Source: Flavicella sediminum
GTDB lineage: Bacteria; Bacteroidota; Bacteroidia; Flavobacteriales; Flavobacteriaceae
Length of the DNA stretch: 64,000 nucleotides
Reading direction: 5' to 3'
Assembly: GCF_006381105.1 (NCBI RefSeq)
Contig: NZ_VDET01000013.1
Coordinates: forward strand, 32,137 to 96,136
Shown: one piece after another, positions 16,435-25,764 of the stretch
Position numbering within the stretch: the first letter of the stretch is position 1
Layout: every line of letters begins with the position of its first letter
The notes under the pieces: generated by a model
Told to the model about the DNA's origin: nothing
What the model saw: only the letters and a program-made list of their open reading frames with translations
Databases searched by the model: none
Program-made: the position numbers and the translations under genes

Positions 16435-19047
16435 TTAAGAAATGTATTCTTTTGCTTTTGCAATAGCTTCCGGAATTCCTGCTGGATTTTTACCTCCTGC
16501 TGTGGCAAAGAATTTTTGACCACCACCGCCACCTTGGATCAGTTTTCCAAGTTCTCGAACAATTTTACCGGCATCCAACCCTTTTTCTTCGACTAAATTT
16601 TTTGAAATATACGAAGTCAATAGTGCTTTTCCGTTTAATTCAGTTCCGGCAAAGAAAAATAAATTTTCTACTTCATTCCCTAGCTCGTGTGCCAAATCTT
16701 TTAATGCAGCAGCATCTAAATCAATTTGTGTAGCCAAATAGTTAATTCCGTTTATTTCAGAAATTTCATTTTTAAGCTGCACTTTTAAGTTTTTCGCTTT
16801 TTCTTTTACCAGCGCGTCAATTTGCTTTTTTAAGGCAGAATTTTCATCTTGTAAATTAACAATAGTTTTTACCGTGTCAGGCGTGTTTTTTAAGACCTTT
16901 TTAATTTCAGATATTAAGCTGTCTTGTTTGGTATAATGTGCTTTTACAGCATCAGAAGTAATGGCTTCAATTCTTCTAATTCCTGCAGCAACAGCTCCTT
17001 CAGAAACTATTTTTAATTGCCAAATAGCATTTGTGTTTTGTACATGCGTTCCTCCGCACAACTCAGCAGATTCTCCAAACTGTACCATTCTAACAACATC
17101 TCCATACTTTTCGCCGAACAAAGCCATAGCACCTTTGTCAATCGCTTCTTGCATTGGTATTCCTCTAAAATCATTCAATTGAATTCCTTCGGCTATTCTA
17201 GCATTTACAAAATCCTCCACTTGCTTTAATTCTTCAGCAGTTACTTTTGAAAAGTGAGAAAAGTCGAAACGTAAATTTTTTGCATTTACCAAAGATCCTT
17301 TTTGCTCTACATGCGCACCCAAAACACTTCTTAATGCTTGGTGTAATAAATGTGTTGCCGAGTGGTTACATTCCGTAAGTACACGATTGTTTTTATTAAC
17401 GATTGCCGTAAAAGCATCCGTTGGTCTTGTCGGTAATTTTTTAGTAAAGTGAATAATTAAATTGTTCTCTTTCTTAGTGTCTAAAATGCTGATTTTTTCA
17501 GTTCCGTTTGTAAAATATCCTTTGTCACCAACTTGTCCACCTCCTTCTGGGTAAAAAGGCGTTTTGTTGAAAACAATTTGGTATTGGTCACCGTCTTTTT
17601 TAGAAGAAACTTTTCTGTATCTCGTAATATTTACTTCAGCTTCTAATTGGTCATAGCCAACAAATTCTTTAGCCTCGTCTGTTTGCAATAAAGTCCAATC
17701 ATCAGTGTCCATTTGAGCAGCTGCTCTTGAACGTGTTTTTTGTTTTTGCAATTCACTATTAAATTCAGCTTCATCTAAGGACAAACCTTTTTCTTCTAAA
17801 ATCAGAGAAGTTAAGTCGATAGGGAATCCAAAAGTATCATACAATTCAAAAGCTTTCGCTCCAGAAATTTGTTTTCCTTCTGTTTCTGCAATAATGCTGT
17901 CTAATAAATTCAACCCTTGACCTAAAGTTCTTAAGAAAGAATTTTCTTCTTCCTGAATTACTTTTGAAATCAACTGGTATTGGGCTTTTATTTCAGGGAA
18001 ATTAGCACCCATTTGCTCATTTAATACTTCAACAAGTTGGTAAATAAAAGCTTCCTTTTGATCTAAGAAAGTAAAAGCATATCGAATGGCTCTTCTTAAA
18101 ATTCTTCGAATCACATATCCGGCACCGTTGTTTGCAGGTAGCTGACCATCAGCAATAGAGAAAGCAACAGCTCTTACATGGTCTGCAATAACACGAATGG
18201 CAATGTCAGTTTCTTCAGTTTTGCCATAAGTGGTATTCGTTATTTTTTCAATTTTAGAAATTAGCGGTGTAAATACATCCGTATCATAGTTTGATTGTAC
18301 GTTTTGCATTACCATACATAAACGCTCAAATCCCATTCCGGTATCCACATGTTGTGCAGGTAATTTTTCTAAGGAACCGTCCGCTTTTCTGTTATACTGC
18401 ATAAAAACCAAATTCCATATTTCTACCACCTGTGGGTGATCCATATTGACAAGGTCTCTTCCAGAAACTTTTGCTTTTTCTTCAGCAGAACGGATATCTA
18501 CATGAATTTCAGAACATGGTCCACAAGGTCCTTGTGCTCCCATTTCCCAAAAATTGTCTTTTTTATTTCCTAGAATAATTTTGTCTTCAGGCACAATGTC
18601 CTTCCATAAATCATAGGCTTCTTGATCTAATTTCAAGTTGTCGGCATCGTTGCTTCCTTCAAATACACTTACGTACAACGAGTCTTTGTCTATTTTTAAA
18701 CGGTCGGTCAATAATTCCCAAGCCCATTCAATGGCTTCTTGTTTAAAATAATCACCAAAACTCCAGTTTCCTAACATTTCAAACATGGTGTGGTGGTAGG
18801 TATCTTTACCAACTTCTTCCAAATCATTGTGCTTACCAGATACACGCAAACATTTTTGAGTATCTACTACTCGAGAATTAGCAATGGCTTTCTGACCTAA
18901 AAAATATTCCTTAAACTGATTCATCCCAGCATTTGTAAACATCAAAGTAGGATCGTCTTTTAAAACAATAGGTGCAGAGGCAACAATTTTGTGGTTTTTC
19001 TCTACAAAAAAGTTTAAAAACTGTTGTCTTATTTCTTGTGACTTCAT
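16435..19047 (-). CDS. alaS: Alanyl-tRNA synthetase
   Basis: AlaS charges tRNA-Ala with alanine. The 870-residue protein covers all expected parts. The class II aminoacylation core comes first ([25 protein letters not shown]). The editing domain follows, with zinc/active-site motifs HSATHLLH and ELCGGTHV. The C-terminal oligomerisation/C-Ala domain ends with a Gly-rich [14 protein letters not shown] stretch. It is transcribed on its own: the M23 gene is divergent upstream and a strong hairpin lies downstream. A possible -7 element TACTTTTG lies on the minus strand at 19184-19191, which would give a leader of about 130 bases. Identification is secure. Confidence 0.98.
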   Translation of the reverse strand: MKSQEIRQQFLNFFVEKNHKIVASAPIVLKDDPTLMFTNAGMNQFKEYFLGQKAIANSRVVDTQKCLRVSGKHNDLEEVGKDTYHHTMFEMLGNWSFGDYFKQEAIEWAWELLTDRLKIDKDSLYVSVFEGSNDADNLKLDQEAYDLWKDIVPEDKIILGNKKDNFWEMGAQGPCGPCSEIHVDIRSAEEKAKVSGRDLVNMDHPQVVEIWNLVFMQYNRKADGSLEKLPAQHVDTGMGFERLCMVMQNVQSNYDTDVFTPLISKIEKITNTTYGKTEETDIAIRVIADHVRAVAFSIADGQLPANNGAGYVIRRILRRAIRYAFTFLDQKEAFIYQLVEVLNEQMGANFPEIKAQYQLISKVIQEEENSFLRTLGQGLNLLDSIIAETEGKQISGAKAFELYDTFGFPIDLTSLILEEKGLSLDEAEFNSELQKQKTRSRAAAQMDTDDWTLLQTDEAKEFVGYDQLEAEVNITRYRKVSSKKDGDQYQIVFNKTPFYPEGGGQVGDKGYFTNGTEKISILDTKKENNLIIHFTKKLPTRPTDAFTAIVNKNNRVLTECNHSATHLLHQALRSVLGAHVEQKGSLVNAKNLRFDFSHFSKVTAEELKQVEDFVNARIAEGIQLNDFRGIPMQEAIDKGAMALFGEKYGDVVRMVQFGESAELCGGTHVQNTNAIWQLKIVSEGAVAAGIRRIEAITSDAVKAHYTKQDSLISEIKKVLKNTPDTVKTIVNLQDENSALKKQIDALVKEKAKNLKVQLKNEISEINGINYLATQIDLDAAALKDLAHELGNEVENLFFFAGTELNGKALLTSYISKNLVEEKGLDAGKIVRELGKLIQGGGGGQKFFATAGGKNPAGIPEAIAKAKEYIS

Positions 19048-19124
19048 CGTGTGTAATTATCTATTATCAACTATTAAAAAAATGCTAAAAATTAAACTAG
19101 TGAAAGTAAGTCTAAAACATTTTG

Positions 19125-19132
19125 TAAATTTG
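19125..19132 (+). promoter_or_regulatory. Possible -7 element of the M23 peptidase gene
   Basis: TAAATTTG matches TAnnTTTG but would give a leader of about 70 bases. A poorer TACATTTA at 19193-19200 is too close to the ATG at 19206 for a normal leader. The assignment is tentative. Confidence 0.35.
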
Positions 19133-19183
19133 CTCTCATCAAACGGAAAAAACAGCGTTGTTTTGTCTGTTAAAATGAGCATA

Positions 19184-19191
19184 CAAAAGTA
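19184..19191 (-). promoter_or_regulatory. Possible -7 element of alaS
   Basis: On the minus strand this reads TACTTTTG, matching TAnnTTTG. It lies about 137 bases before the alaS ATG, implying a long leader, and no -33 TTG is visible. Confidence 0.3.
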
Positions 19192-19205
19192 CTACATTTA
19201 GCATT

Positions 19206-20177
19206 ATGGCGAAAGTAAAATTTTATTACGATTCAGACACACTCTCTTACAAGAGAATTACCGTGAAGAAGAGTACCAAAATAAAGAAAACCTTATTACT
19301 TATTACCGCAATGTTGTTGATCGCATTTATCGGTTTTATAGGGTTTAGCCCCATTATAAAATCGCCAGAACAGATAAAATTAGAGAGTGAATTGGAGAAT
19401 TTAAAGTTGCATTACCAACTTTTATCCAAACGCGTGGATCAAGGAACGGAAGTATTGAAGGATATTCAAGAACGTGATGACAATATTTATCGTGTGTATT
19501 TTGAAGCAGAACCAATTTCCAAAGAAGAAAGGCAAGCTGGTTTTGGAGGGGTAAACAGGTATAAATCTTTAGATGGTTTTGAAAACTCAACCATGATTAA
19601 GGAAGTCACAAAAAAAATAGACGTGCTGTCGAAGCAATTAGTAGTGCAATCAAAATCATTGGATGAGATTGTGAAAATGGCTAAGAATAAAAAAGAAATG
19701 TTGGCTGCCATTCCAGCAATTCAGCCTGTTTCTAATAAAAATTTGAAGCGAATGGCATCAGGATATGGTTACCGTATTCATCCTATTTATAAAACGAAAA
19801 AATACCATTGGGGAATGGATTTCTCTGCTCCCAAAGGAACACCCGTATATGCAACAGGAGATGGGAAGGTGTCTAAAGCCATAAAATCTAGAAGAGGTTT
19901 GGGAAATCATGTGCAAATAAACCATGGGTTTGGTTATAAAACAAATTATGGGCATATGGAGAGTTTTGTTGTCCGTAAAAATCAAAATGTACAAAGAGGA
20001 GATTTGATAGGATATGTTGGGACTTCAGGAACTTCTACAGCACCACATTTGCATTATGAGGTGGTAAAAGGAGATCGAAAAGTAAACCCAGTTTATTATT
20101 ACTTTAATGACTTAACGCCTGAGGAATATGACAAAATGCTAGAAATGTCCTCGCAAGAAAACCAATCATTGGACTAA
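19206..20177 (+). CDS. M23-family membrane-anchored metallopeptidase
   Basis: This 323-residue protein has an N-terminal cytoplasmic stretch, one membrane helix (about residues 29-50), a coiled-coil region (about 55-95) and a C-terminal LytM/M23 domain (about 185-300). The zinc motifs are intact: HWGMDFSAPKGTPVYA supplies the His and Asp, and HLHYEV supplies the C-terminal His pair. Such proteins either cut peptidoglycan peptide crosslinks or, when degenerate, activate amidases; the ligands here suggest an active enzyme facing the periplasm. Its stop codon overlaps the start of the MerR gene by one base, so the two are translationally coupled. Confidence 0.93.
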   Translation: MAKVKFYYDSDTLSYKRITVKKSTKIKKTLLLITAMLLIAFIGFIGFSPIIKSPEQIKLESELENLKLHYQLLSKRVDQGTEVLKDIQERDDNIYRVYFEAEPISKEERQAGFGGVNRYKSLDGFENSTMIKEVTKKIDVLSKQLVVQSKSLDEIVKMAKNKKEMLAAIPAIQPVSNKNLKRMASGYGYRIHPIYKTKKYHWGMDFSAPKGTPVYATGDGKVSKAIKSRRGLGNHVQINHGFGYKTNYGHMESFVVRKNQNVQRGDLIGYVGTSGTSTAPHLHYEVVKGDRKVNPVYYYFNDLTPEEYDKMLEMSSQENQSLD

Positions 20178-20506
20178 TGAATATAGAACTACCAGAAAAA
20201 CGATACTATAAAATAGGAGAAGTTGCGAAAGCTTTTGGCGTGAATGCTTCTTTGATTCGTTTTTGGGAAAAAGAATTTGTAATCATTAAGCCTAAGAAAA
20301 ACGGTAAAGGAGACCGAATGTTTACCCAAGAAGATGTAAAAAATTTTCAATTAATTTTTCATTTAGTAAAAGAAAAAGGATTTACTTTAGATGGGGCAAA
20401 AAACAAATTGAAAACGCAACCGAAAGCAACTGTAGATACCCATGATGTCATTGCGCGATTGGAATCAGTGAAGGCAGAATTGATAAAAATTAGAAATCAA
20501 TTGTAG
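20177..20506 (+). CDS. MerR-family transcriptional regulator
   Basis: This 109-residue protein is a short MerR-type regulator. Its N-terminal winged helix-turn-helix covers about residues 6-75 (KIGEVAKAFGVNASLIRFWEKEF, then the FTQEDVKNFQLI wing). The short C-terminal helix is for dimerisation. No Cys-based metal site or long effector domain is present. It is coupled to the M23 peptidase by a 1-base stop/start overlap. This pairing suggests control linked to cell-wall growth, but the target genes are unknown. Confidence 0.9.
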   Translation: MNIELPEKRYYKIGEVAKAFGVNASLIRFWEKEFVIIKPKKNGKGDRMFTQEDVKNFQLIFHLVKEKGFTLDGAKNKLKTQPKATVDTHDVIARLESVKAELIKIRNQL

Positions 20507-20617
20507 TAGAAAATGGCAAGGCTGACAAAATTTCAGTCTATAAAATTTGGTATGTAAATTGACATGTAATAGGAGAGTGAATAATTCTCAGTTTTGTAAT
20601 TAAATAAAATAAGAATC

Positions 20618-21205
20618 ATGAAAAAATGGATACCGTTACTTATTGTTGGAATCGTTTTAATTTGGGGGTATAGTACATTTAAAGGGTTTAACAATACAGC
20701 TATTAATTTTCAGGAAGATGCGAAAACAAGTTGGTCTAATGTGGAAAGTTCTTACCAACGTAGAGCCGATTTGATCCCAAATTTGGTGAATACCGTAAAA
20801 GGTTATGCAGCACATGAAAAAGAGACTTTGGAAGCCGTAATCAAAGCAAGATCAGAAGCAACGAGTACTAAAATTGATGCCAGTAATTTGACACCAGAAA
20901 CCATGGGGCAATTTCAAAAAGCACAACAAGGATTGACAGGAGCTTTAGGGAAATTGATGGTTATTGCTGAAAAGTACCCAGAGTTAAAAGCAAATACGAA
21001 CTTTTTAGAATTGCAGAGTCAATTGGAAGGGACGGAAAATAGAATTAAGGTAGAAAGAGATCGTTTTAATGCTTCTATAAATAGTTACAATAAGCATATT
21101 AAAATATTTCCTAACAGTTTGTTTGCAAACATGTTTGGTTTCGAAGAAATGTCTCGATACAAATCTGCGGAAGGAAGTGAAAAAGCGGTTGAAGTAAAAT
21201 TTTAA
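20618..21205 (+). CDS. lemA: LemA family protein
   Basis: This 195-residue protein has an N-terminal membrane anchor (about residues 3-22) followed by the all-helical LemA domain. Family signatures are visible: SSYQRRADLIPNLVNTVKGY (51-70), then YPELKANTNFLELQSQLEGTENRI and RFNASINSYN. The domain faces the periplasm; its molecular function is not established. LemA is very often encoded next to TPM-domain proteins, as here: a TPM gene starts 3 bases after its stop. The two are surely co-transcribed. Confidence 0.95.
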   Translation: MKKWIPLLIVGIVLIWGYSTFKGFNNTAINFQEDAKTSWSNVESSYQRRADLIPNLVNTVKGYAAHEKETLEAVIKARSEATSTKIDASNLTPETMGQFQKAQQGLTGALGKLMVIAEKYPELKANTNFLELQSQLEGTENRIKVERDRFNASINSYNKHIKIFPNSLFANMFGFEEMSRYKSAEGSEKAVEVKF

Positions 21206-21208
21206 ACC

Positions 21209-21640
21209 ATGCCAGAATATCATTTATCTGAAAAAGAAGAAAAAGCGGTTGTAGATGCTATTAAGGCTGCTGAGAAAAATACTTCAGGAGAAATACGTGT
21301 TCATATTGATCCGAAATCGGATAAGACAGCTATGGAACGAGCTCAGGAATTGTTTTTTGAGTTGGGAATGCAAAATACGGCAGCAAAAAATGGAGTGCTC
21401 TTTTTTTTAGATATTAAAAATCATGGTTTTGCGATTATTGGAGACTCTGGTATTGACAAAGTTGTACCAGCCGATTTTTGGAATACGACCAAAGAATTAG
21501 TTTTGACAGAATTTAAAAAAGGAAAGTTTGGGAAAGGCTTGCAATTAGGAATTGAAGAAGCGGGTAAGAAATTGAAACAATTTTTTCCCTATCAGTCAGA
21601 TGATGTAAATGAATTGTCTGATGAATTATCAAAAGGTTAA
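21209..21640 (+). CDS. TPM-domain protein without signal peptide
   Basis: This 143-residue protein is a TPM domain (TLP18.3/Psb32/MOLO-1 fold) covering nearly the whole chain. Visible signatures are TSGEIRVHI, NGVLFFLDIKNHGFAIIGDSG and the C-terminal LQLGIEEAGKKLKQFFP. Unlike the second TPM protein nearby, it has no export signal or membrane helix. It must therefore be cytoplasmic or reach the envelope by association with LemA. It starts 3 bases after lemA. Relatives are thought to be accessory factors in membrane-complex assembly or repair; no catalytic role is clear. Confidence 0.88.
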   Translation: MPEYHLSEKEEKAVVDAIKAAEKNTSGEIRVHIDPKSDKTAMERAQELFFELGMQNTAAKNGVLFFLDIKNHGFAIIGDSGIDKVVPADFWNTTKELVLTEFKKGKFGKGLQLGIEEAGKKLKQFFPYQSDDVNELSDELSKG

Positions 21641-21695
21641 AAAAAGAAATTAAAAGAAATAGTCTACTCAAAAGTAGTTACAAAAAATAAAAAGT

Positions 21696-22394
21696 ATGGA
21701 AACACAATTATCATTAGAACAACAAAGAGAACAAGTTCAGGCGGCATTTATATCTAAAGTTTACGGATGGATGAGCTGCGCCTTAGTCATTACAGGAGTG
21801 GTTGCTATGTGGGCCTCTTCAACAGAAGCAGTTATTAATATCTTATTTGGAAGTGGAAGCAGTCTTCCTTTTTATATTTTAATAGGTGCAGAAATTGGAG
21901 CCGTAATTTATTTGTCAGCACGAATCAATAAAATGTCGGCAGAAACTGCGGGTACTGTGTTCCTATTGTATTCGGTATTAAATGGTTTAACCTTGTCGAT
22001 GGTGTTTTTAGTCTATACTTCACAATCTATTGCCTCTACATTTTTAATAACAGCATTGACTTTTGGAGTGATGAGTGCTTATGGCTATATGACTAAAAAA
22101 GATTTGACTTCTATAGGAAACTTAGCTTTTATGGCATTGATTGGTTTGATCATTGCTTCTGTGGTTAATTTCTTTATGCAAAGTGAAATGTTGCATTATA
22201 TAATAGGATATGCAGGTGTATTAATTTTTGTGGCTTTGACAGCGTACGATACGCAGAAAATTAAACAAATGGCTGCTTTTGATGACGATGCAGAAACATC
22301 TAAGAAAAAATCTATTTTTGGCGCTTTAACTTTGTACCTAGACTTTGTGAACTTATTTTTATACTTACTTCGTTTTTTAGGAGATCGTAAATAA
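21696..22394 (+). CDS. Bax inhibitor-1/YccA family membrane protein
   Basis: This 232-residue protein has about seven membrane segments beginning near residue 22 and ends with a short charged tail. It fits the Bax inhibitor-1/YccA family: AYDTQKIKQMA near residue 185 with the family's C-terminal Asp pattern, and FGALTLYLDFVNLFLYLLRFL at the end. Family members are pH-sensitive calcium-leak channels or, in E. coli, modulators of the FtsH protease. It lies between two TPM genes 55 bases after the first, probably in the same operon. Confidence 0.93.
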   Translation: METQLSLEQQREQVQAAFISKVYGWMSCALVITGVVAMWASSTEAVINILFGSGSSLPFYILIGAEIGAVIYLSARINKMSAETAGTVFLLYSVLNGLTLSMVFLVYTSQSIASTFLITALTFGVMSAYGYMTKKDLTSIGNLAFMALIGLIIASVVNFFMQSEMLHYIIGYAGVLIFVALTAYDTQKIKQMAAFDDDAETSKKKSIFGALTLYLDFVNLFLYLLRFLGDRK

Positions 22395-22434
22395 GTTTAT
22401 TTCTTAAAATATTTCACCCTAAAAAATTATCGTT

Positions 22435-23241
22435 TTGAAACCTACTAATTTTCACATCTTTACGCTGTTTGTACTACTGTTTGTGGGAATGAGTTTTTAT
22501 GGTACTGCTCAACAGTCAATTCCAGAGAAACCTAAAGTACAAACAAGTGTTTATGACGATGCGAAGCTTTTAAATGCACAGCAAAAAAAACAATTAGAAC
22601 AAAAGTTGATTCGCTATAGTGATTCCACTTCTACACAGTTGGTGGTGCTGACGCTAACAACTATTGGTTCTAATGATATTGCTATGTTTGCAACCGAAAT
22701 CGCACATAAGTGGGGTATTGGTTTAAAGGGAAAGGACAATGGAGTGTTGGTTCTGGTAGCAAAAAATCAACGGAAAGTGACTATTGCAACTGGTTATGGT
22801 ATAGAACATAAATTAACAGATGCTCTTAGTCGTAGAATTATTGAAAATATAATAAAACCTGAGTTTAAAACCGGTGATTTTTATGCAGGTTTAGACAAAG
22901 GAACTTCTGTAATTATTGATATTTTATCAGGAACCTATAAAGCTTCCCCTAAAAACACAGCGACTGAGAATAACTCTTCAGCAAAAAGCAATGCACTCCT
23001 AGTTGTAGTCGTTATTGTGATCATCTTATTTTTTGTTTCTAGAAATAGAGGCGGAGGTGGTGGAAGAGGAAATCGAAATGTTTCTTCTGACATTCTTACT
23101 GCCATACTTTTTAGCAGTATGGGAAGAAGCAGTGGCGGCTTCGGAAGTAGCTCTGGTGGTTTTGGAGGTTCTTCTGGCGGCTTTGGCGGAGGTTTTGGTG
23201 GCGGTGGCTTCGGCGGGGGTGGAGCTAGCGGTAGTTGGTAA
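22435..23241 (+). CDS. Exported TPM-domain protein with glycine-rich tail
   Basis: This 268-residue protein has a signal peptide ending at GTAQ (about residue 26), a TPM domain (about 35-165), a membrane helix (about 183-201) and a low-complexity tail of Gly, Ser and Phe repeats (about 204-268) ending in SGSW. The layout is that of YgcG-type TPM proteins. The start must be the TTG at 22435: a stop codon lies four codons upstream in frame, no ATG intervenes, and the first internal ATG would destroy the signal peptide. It closes the LemA/TPM/BI-1/TPM cluster. Confidence 0.9.
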   Translation: MKPTNFHIFTLFVLLFVGMSFYGTAQQSIPEKPKVQTSVYDDAKLLNAQQKKQLEQKLIRYSDSTSTQLVVLTLTTIGSNDIAMFATEIAHKWGIGLKGKDNGVLVLVAKNQRKVTIATGYGIEHKLTDALSRRIIENIIKPEFKTGDFYAGLDKGTSVIIDILSGTYKASPKNTATENNSSAKSNALLVVVVIVIILFFVSRNRGGGGGRGNRNVSSDILTAILFSSMGRSSGGFGSSSGGFGGSSGGFGGGFGGGGFGGGGASGSW

Positions 23242-23354
23242 CAAATCAAACCGATAAATTACGAAAATCAACTTTTAAAATTACTGATGCTTGTCATGAG
23301 TTTTTGAGTATTATTGTTTGAAATTTATAAGATCAAACCTAAATTATTTGACTT

Positions 23355-23783
23355 ATGAAACGACAAGAAACAATTGCCAAAATAATGTCTAAAGTTGTGG
23401 TTACCTTAAATGTAACGCAAACTTTGGAAGAAGCAGAGCGCCTGATGAAAACACATCATATTAGACATATTCCTGTTGTCGCTAAAAAAGACGTAATTGG
23501 AATGTTAAGTTTAACAGATTTATTACGAATTAGTTTTGTTGAAGCATATGAACCGGTTTATGAATCTGTAGATACGGAAGTGTATGCCATGTATAGTGTG
23601 GAGCAATTAATGGTGAAAAATCCAACCTTAGTAAATTCTTCAAAAACAATAAAAGAAGTTGCTGAAATTTTGTCACATAATGAATTTCACGCTTTACCAG
23701 TAGTCGATGATCATAAATTAAAAGGCATTGTTACCACAACCGATTTGTTGAATTATTTGTGCGATTTAATTGAAGAGGACTAG
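23355..23783 (+). CDS. Tandem CBS-domain protein
   Basis: This 142-residue protein consists of two CBS domains (about residues 8-70 and 82-140) and nothing else. Typical CBS signatures are HHIRHIPVVAKKDVIGMLS and FHALPVVDDHKLKGIVTTTD. Such stand-alone pairs bind adenine nucleotides or S-adenosylmethionine and regulate partner proteins. It is convergent with the Nudix regulator, and the two stop codons overlap by 4 bases. No -7 element is clear upstream. The partner is unknown. Confidence 0.9.
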   Translation: MKRQETIAKIMSKVVVTLNVTQTLEEAERLMKTHHIRHIPVVAKKDVIGMLSLTDLLRISFVEAYEPVYESVDTEVYAMYSVEQLMVKNPTLVNSSKTIKEVAEILSHNEFHALPVVDDHKLKGIVTTTDLLNYLCDLIEED

Positions 23784-24481
23784 AGTTTGAAATTAATTCC
23801 GGCCTCTAATAATTTGTTATATTTTGTAGGGTTGAATTTGTAGAGAAAGGCTCCTTTTTTAGAACTAGATTTGTCTTTTTCATCTAATTTCGTCAATACA
23901 TCTAAGGCTATAATTTTTTTTCTAAAATTACGAGCATCAAATTCTATTTGGTAAATTTCTTCATACAATTTTTGCAAACTAGGGATGGTGAATTTTTCAG
24001 GAAGCAATTCAAAACCAATAGGTTGGTAGCTGGCACGTAAACGTAATTGGGTAAGTGCGTCCTTCACCATGGTATTGTGATCCAAAACTAAATCAGGCAG
24101 TTCATGTAGGTCGTGCCAAACAGCTCCGTGTTTTTCCACCAAGGCTTTGTCTTGATCTTCAATTCTAATCAAAGCATATTGGCCCACAGTAATACATCTC
24201 GATCCTGGATCTCGGTCTACTTCGCCATAGACTTTTAATTGTTTCATAAAAACATTTTCCAAACCCGTAATTTCTCTAAGTACTCTTTTTGCAGCATTGT
24301 TTACGCTTTCATCATTTTTCACAAAGCTTCCTATTAACGACCATTCGCCTTCAAATGGGGCTACCCTTCGTTTGAAAACCAATAATTTAATGGATTCATT
24401 GTCGAAGCCAAAAATAATACAGTCTGTTGCAATGTATATTTTACTCTCGGATGCGTAATAATCTACTTTTTGTGCGCTCAT
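23780..24481 (-). CDS. Nudix-fold transcriptional regulator (NrtR/AraR type)
   Basis: This 233-residue protein has an N-terminal Nudix domain (about residues 10-145) and a C-terminal winged helix (about 150-230, with KLYEEIYQIEFDARNFRKKI), the layout of NrtR and Bacteroides AraR regulators. The Nudix box is degenerate. GSFVKNDESVNNAAKRVLRE runs into ITGL, so two of the catalytic Glu positions are Val and Ile and one residue is inserted. It therefore probably binds rather than hydrolyses its ligand. It is divergent from galK-galT, and a 21-bp palindrome lies between them. A galactose- or sugar-phosphate-responsive repressor is the natural inference. ATG 24481 is chosen over a TTG three codons upstream. 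Confidence 0.85.
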   Translation of the reverse strand: MSAQKVDYYASESKIYIATDCIIFGFDNESIKLLVFKRRVAPFEGEWSLIGSFVKNDESVNNAAKRVLREITGLENVFMKQLKVYGEVDRDPGSRCITVGQYALIRIEDQDKALVEKHGAVWHDLHELPDLVLDHNTMVKDALTQLRLRASYQPIGFELLPEKFTIPSLQKLYEEIYQIEFDARNFRKKIIALDVLTKLDEKDKSSSKKGAFLYKFNPTKYNKLLEAGINFKL

Positions 24482-24528
24482 AGTTTCCAAAAATAGCTAA
24501 ATTTATTGAAAATAAAGGTTGTTTTTTT

Positions 24529-24549
24529 TAAATGTACAAAATACATTTA
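24529..24549. promoter_or_regulatory. Candidate operator for the Nudix-type regulator
   Basis: Perfect inverted repeat TAAATGTA (24529-24536), a 5-base spacer CAAAA, and TACATTTA (24542-24549). It ends one base before the galK -7 element, so a bound repressor would block RNA polymerase. A second small palindrome TTGTACAA (24556-24563) overlaps the -7 element itself. Confidence 0.65.
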
Positions 24550-24550
24550 T

Positions 24551-24558
24551 TATCTTTG
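24551..24558 (+). promoter_or_regulatory. -7 promoter element of galKT
   Basis: TATCTTTG matches TAnnTTTG, 29 bases before the galK ATG and directly abutting the palindromic operator candidate. Confidence 0.7.
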
Positions 24559-24587
24559 TACAACTTTAACTTAAACATATAGATTTT

Positions 24588-25763
24588 ATGAGTACTAAAT
24601 TAAGCAAATCAGACTATGAGAAAATAGATTTGTCTCTTACTTCTGATAAAGAAGGCATTGTTTTAATGGAGGCACCAGGAAGAATAAACCTAATTGGTGA
24701 ACATATTGATTATAACGGAGGAAATGTATTGCCAGCAGCTATAGATAAATGTATTTATTATACATTAAAGAAAAATGACAGTGCTACTATATCGAATGTG
24801 TTAAGTAAAAATTTCTCAGAAGGTTTTTCTTTTGATATTACGATTCCTGAAAAACCAGGAGATGGTTGGTTGAGTTATTTATCCGGAGTTTTATCTGAAA
24901 TAGATAAAATTGCACCTGGAAAAGTGACTGGTTTCGACTGTGTTTTAGATAGTAAATTACCAATAGGTTCTGGGATCAGTTCATCAGCAGCTTTACTTTG
25001 TGGCTTTGCAAAAGGATTGAATGAATTGTTTGAATTAAATATAGATGATATTACGATTATTAAGTTATGTCAAAATGCAGAACGTATTTTTTCTGGAGCT
25101 AACGTAGGAGTGATGGATCAATTTGCAGTTGTAAAGGGGAAGAAAGACCACTTTATATTGTTAGATTGTGAAACTTTAGAATATTCAACCATTCCTGCAG
25201 CAATGGGAACAAATATGTTATTATTGTTGAATACAAACGTATCTCATAATTTGGCGGATAGTGCCTACAATGAAAGAAGAGCACAATGTGAATCTGCATT
25301 GGAAATTATTTCAGCTAAATATCCTCAAGTAAAGACTTTGGTAGAAGCTACGGAAGAAATGGTTGAAGAGTTTAAAGAAGAATTAGGTGTAGATCGCGTA
25401 AAAAGAGCAATGCATGTAATTCAAGAACAAAAAAGAGTAGAGGCAACGGTTGAGGCTTTAAAAAACAATGATTTTACCTTGGTGGGTGAATTGTTAAATG
25501 CATCTCATGATGGTTTGCAAAATTTATATGAAGTAAGTTGTCCTGAATTAGATTTCTTGGCAGCATACGCTAAAAACGACGATCGCGTACTTGGAGCAAG
25601 AATGATGGGTGGTGGTTTTGGAGGTTGTACCATCAACCTAATTGACGAGAAGCATGTTGAAAGTTTTGTTACAGATGCCTCAAAAGCGTATAAAGAGGCG
25701 TGCAATCTTGATTTAACGGCAATACCAGTAAAAACGAATAACGGAGTAAGTAAAATAAACTAA
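24588..25763 (+). CDS. galK: Galactokinase
   Basis: GalK phosphorylates alpha-D-galactose to galactose 1-phosphate, the first committed step of the Leloir pathway. The 391-residue protein is a GHMP kinase of normal length. It shows the galactokinase signature GRINLIGEHIDYNGG (31-45), the ATP-binding loop LPIGSGISSSAAL (about 125-137) and the C-terminal GGGFGG motif (about 343-348). It is followed one base later by galT, so the two are translationally coupled. Expression is probably controlled by the divergent Nudix-type regulator. Confidence 0.97.
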   Translation: MSTKLSKSDYEKIDLSLTSDKEGIVLMEAPGRINLIGEHIDYNGGNVLPAAIDKCIYYTLKKNDSATISNVLSKNFSEGFSFDITIPEKPGDGWLSYLSGVLSEIDKIAPGKVTGFDCVLDSKLPIGSGISSSAALLCGFAKGLNELFELNIDDITIIKLCQNAERIFSGANVGVMDQFAVVKGKKDHFILLDCETLEYSTIPAAMGTNMLLLLNTNVSHNLADSAYNERRAQCESALEIISAKYPQVKTLVEATEEMVEEFKEELGVDRVKRAMHVIQEQKRVEATVEALKNNDFTLVGELLNASHDGLQNLYEVSCPELDFLAAYAKNDDRVLGARMMGGGFGGCTINLIDEKHVESFVTDASKAYKEACNLDLTAIPVKTNNGVSKIN

Positions 25764-25764
25764 G

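Noticed and set aside
22935-23249. A Pro-rich open frame opposite the TPM glycine-rich tail
   Set aside because: Pro repeats are the antisense reading of Gly codons; no promoter or start context.
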